Shown: positions 6,272 to 7,118 of the stretch, one piece after another | Position numbering within the stretch: the stretch's first letter is position 1 | Layout of the letters: each line of letters starts with the position of its first letter | From: Verrucomicrobiota bacterium | GTDB lineage: Bacteria > Verrucomicrobiota > Verrucomicrobiia > Verrucomicrobiales > Akkermansiaceae | Direction of reading: 5' to 3' | Length of the DNA: 7,118 nucleotides | Assembly (NCBI GenBank): GCA_008932955.1 | Contig: WBXE01000123.1 | Span: forward strand, 1 to 7,118 | Program-made: the position numbers and the translations under genes | The notes under the pieces: generated by a model | The model's database searches: none | The model's input: the letters and a program-made list of their open reading frames with translations, nothing else | What the model was told of the DNA's origin: nothing

Positions 6272-6811
6272 TCAGGTCGGTTGCTCGCCGCGGGCCATGA
6301 CGACCTTGCCGGTGCGCACGGTTTCGATGATCTCAAACTGTGAGAACATGGCCACCGCAGAGTCCAGCTTGGGACTATCACCGGTGATCATGACAATCAT
6401 CGCCACCGGGGTTAGATCGACGGTTTTGCCGGCGAAGTGCTCGGTGATTTGCAGGGCCTGCGAGCGTTCGTTAGGCGAACAGCGGATCTTGATAAGCACC
6501 ATTTCCTTGGTCACCGAATTGTCGAGTGTGTGCTCGGAGCAATGAATCACGTCGATGAGCTTGGCCACCTGCTTGACAATCTGTTCCAAGCCTTCGGGGT
6601 CGCCGGTCAGCCCGATGGTGATGCGCGAAAAGCGCGCATCACGCCCCTGCGACACAACTAGCGAATCAATATTGAAGCCGCGGCGAGCGAACACCTGGCA
6701 AATACGCATCAACACGCCGGGGCGGTTGTTGACGTACACCGATAGGGTATGCGTCAGCTGGCGGAGCGAGGTCTCAGCCGGAATGACGGTGGCAATGGGA
6801 GTGGCTTGCAT
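6272..6811 (-). CDS. ilvN: Acetolactate synthase small (regulatory) subunit
   Basis: A 179-residue regulatory subunit that binds the IlvB catalytic subunit, stimulates it and confers valine feedback inhibition in the cytoplasm. The N-terminal ACT domain spans about 20-95 and includes HTLSVYVNNRPGVLMRI and FARRGFNIDSL. N29, G32 and N47 match in spacing the valine-site residues N11, G14 and N29 known from E. coli IlvH, so feedback control is probably retained. The C-terminal small-subunit domain covers about 100-175 and contains KEMVLIKI and the terminal IIETVRTGKVVMARG. Length is typical, with a short 18-residue N-terminal extension before the ACT domain. It lies 48 nt downstream of ilvB on the same strand and is probably co-transcribed. 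The ATG is preceded by a pyrimidine-rich stretch (CTTTCCCACCCTC) with no Shine-Dalgarno. Isoform naming (ilvN or ilvH) is arbitrary here. Confidence 0.96.
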   Translation of the reverse strand: MQATPIATVIPAETSLRQLTHTLSVYVNNRPGVLMRICQVFARRGFNIDSLVVSQGRDARFSRITIGLTGDPEGLEQIVKQVAKLIDVIHCSEHTLDNSVTKEMVLIKIRCSPNERSQALQITEHFAGKTVDLTPVAMIVMITGDSPKLDSAVAMFSQFEIIETVRTGKVVMARGEQPT

Positions 6812-6828
6812 GAGGGTGGGAAAGTTAT

Positions 6829-6840
6829 ATTGTTAACAAT
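6829..6840. promoter_or_regulatory. Perfect 12-nt palindrome in the ilvB-ilvN gap
   Basis: ATTGTTAACAAT is fully self-complementary and lies 17 nt upstream of the ilvN start. It overlaps by one base a TATAAC hexamer on the minus strand (6829-6824), which resembles a -10 element (5 of 6). No matching -35 was found; the position 17 nt upstream reads GGCCTC. The whole 24-nt block is AT-rich against a GC-rich background. It could be an operator for a dimeric regulator, a secondary ilvN promoter, or chance. Confidence 0.35.
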
Positions 6841-6859
6841 TAGAACGAGGCCCAACCAC

Positions 6860-7118
6860 TCACGTGGAACCGGTGGGTTTGGCCAATTTATGTTTGGGCG
6901 GCTCGATGAGCATGTCTTCGAGGGCGGCCCCGGCGGGAATCATCGGAAACACGTTGTCGGTTTTGATGCACTCGGCATGGATGAGTATCGGCCCGTCGCG
7001 GTAGGCGAGGGCTTTCTTCACCATGCGGGTGACGTCGGCCGGGCGCTTGATATGCACGCTGGGAATGCCGAAGGCGCCGGCCAACTTGCAGAAGTCCGGG
7101 TTGCCGATCAGATCCACG
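6860..7118 (-). CDS. ilvB: Acetolactate synthase large (catalytic) subunit, C-terminal part
   Basis: The last 85 full codons of a gene cut by the right window edge. The product condenses two pyruvates to acetolactate (or pyruvate with 2-oxobutyrate) using thiamine diphosphate, in valine, leucine and isoleucine synthesis. The visible piece is the end of the C-terminal TPP-binding domain: NPDFCKLAGAFGIPSVHIKRPADV, then DGPILIHAECIKTDNVFPMIPAGAALEDML. The NVFPMIPAGA segment near the C-terminus is a family hallmark and corresponds to NVWPLVPPGAS in E. coli. The TPP/metal motif lies outside the window. The GTG at 7115-7117 is an internal valine codon, not a start. A short polar tail, KHKLAKPTGST, follows the conserved end. 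The gene is the upstream member of an ilvB-ilvN operon; together with the adjacent small subunit this separates it from other TPP enzymes such as glyoxylate carboligase. Confidence 0.94.
   Translation of the reverse strand, partial: VDLIGNPDFCKLAGAFGIPSVHIKRPADVTRMVKKALAYRDGPILIHAECIKTDNVFPMIPAGAALEDMLIEPPKHKLAKPTGST

Overview
The window is a GC-rich bacterial chromosomal segment that carries housekeeping genes at near-maximal density. I see no mobile element, CRISPR array, RNA gene or defence or biosynthetic island. The style of the proteins suggests a Gram-negative from the Verrucomicrobiota or a nearby PVC lineage. The pointers are a GDSL/SGNH esterase of the 'GDSIT...GTNDTKPQNW' type, a PolA that begins LFLLDGMALIYRAHF, and an almost complete lack of Shine-Dalgarno sequences. 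This taxonomic guess is made by eye and is not proven.

Layout, left to right. Positions 1-136 (+) hold the last 44 codons of an unrecognised gene. Positions 197-901 (-) encode a secreted SGNH-fold esterase, convergent with the fragment. A 261-nt divergent intergenic region (902-1162) separates it from a plus-strand series: gluQRS (1163-2032, glutamyl-queuosine tRNA-Asp synthetase), a rhomboid intramembrane serine protease with a GlpG-like N-terminal domain (2209-3060), and polA (3433-6267, full-length DNA polymerase I with 5' nuclease, proofreading and polymerase domains all intact). On the minus strand, ilvB (C-terminal part, 6860-7118) and ilvN (6272-6811) form an acetolactate synthase operon that runs head-on into polA, with only 4 nt between the two stop codons.

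The genes do not form one pathway. IlvB and IlvN are the catalytic and regulatory subunits of one enzyme, the first committed step of branched-chain amino acid synthesis. GluQRS acts in tRNA modification, the rhomboid in membrane proteolysis and PolA in DNA repair and replication.

The features worth a second look are non-coding. One is a strong hairpin between gluQRS and the rhomboid gene whose 3' arm could pair instead with a segment just after the gluQRS stop. Another is a perfect 12-nt palindrome in the short ilvB-ilvN gap, abutting a -10-like hexamer. A third is a 371-nt AT-richer leader before polA with small repeats. No evidence for a new multi-gene system was found.
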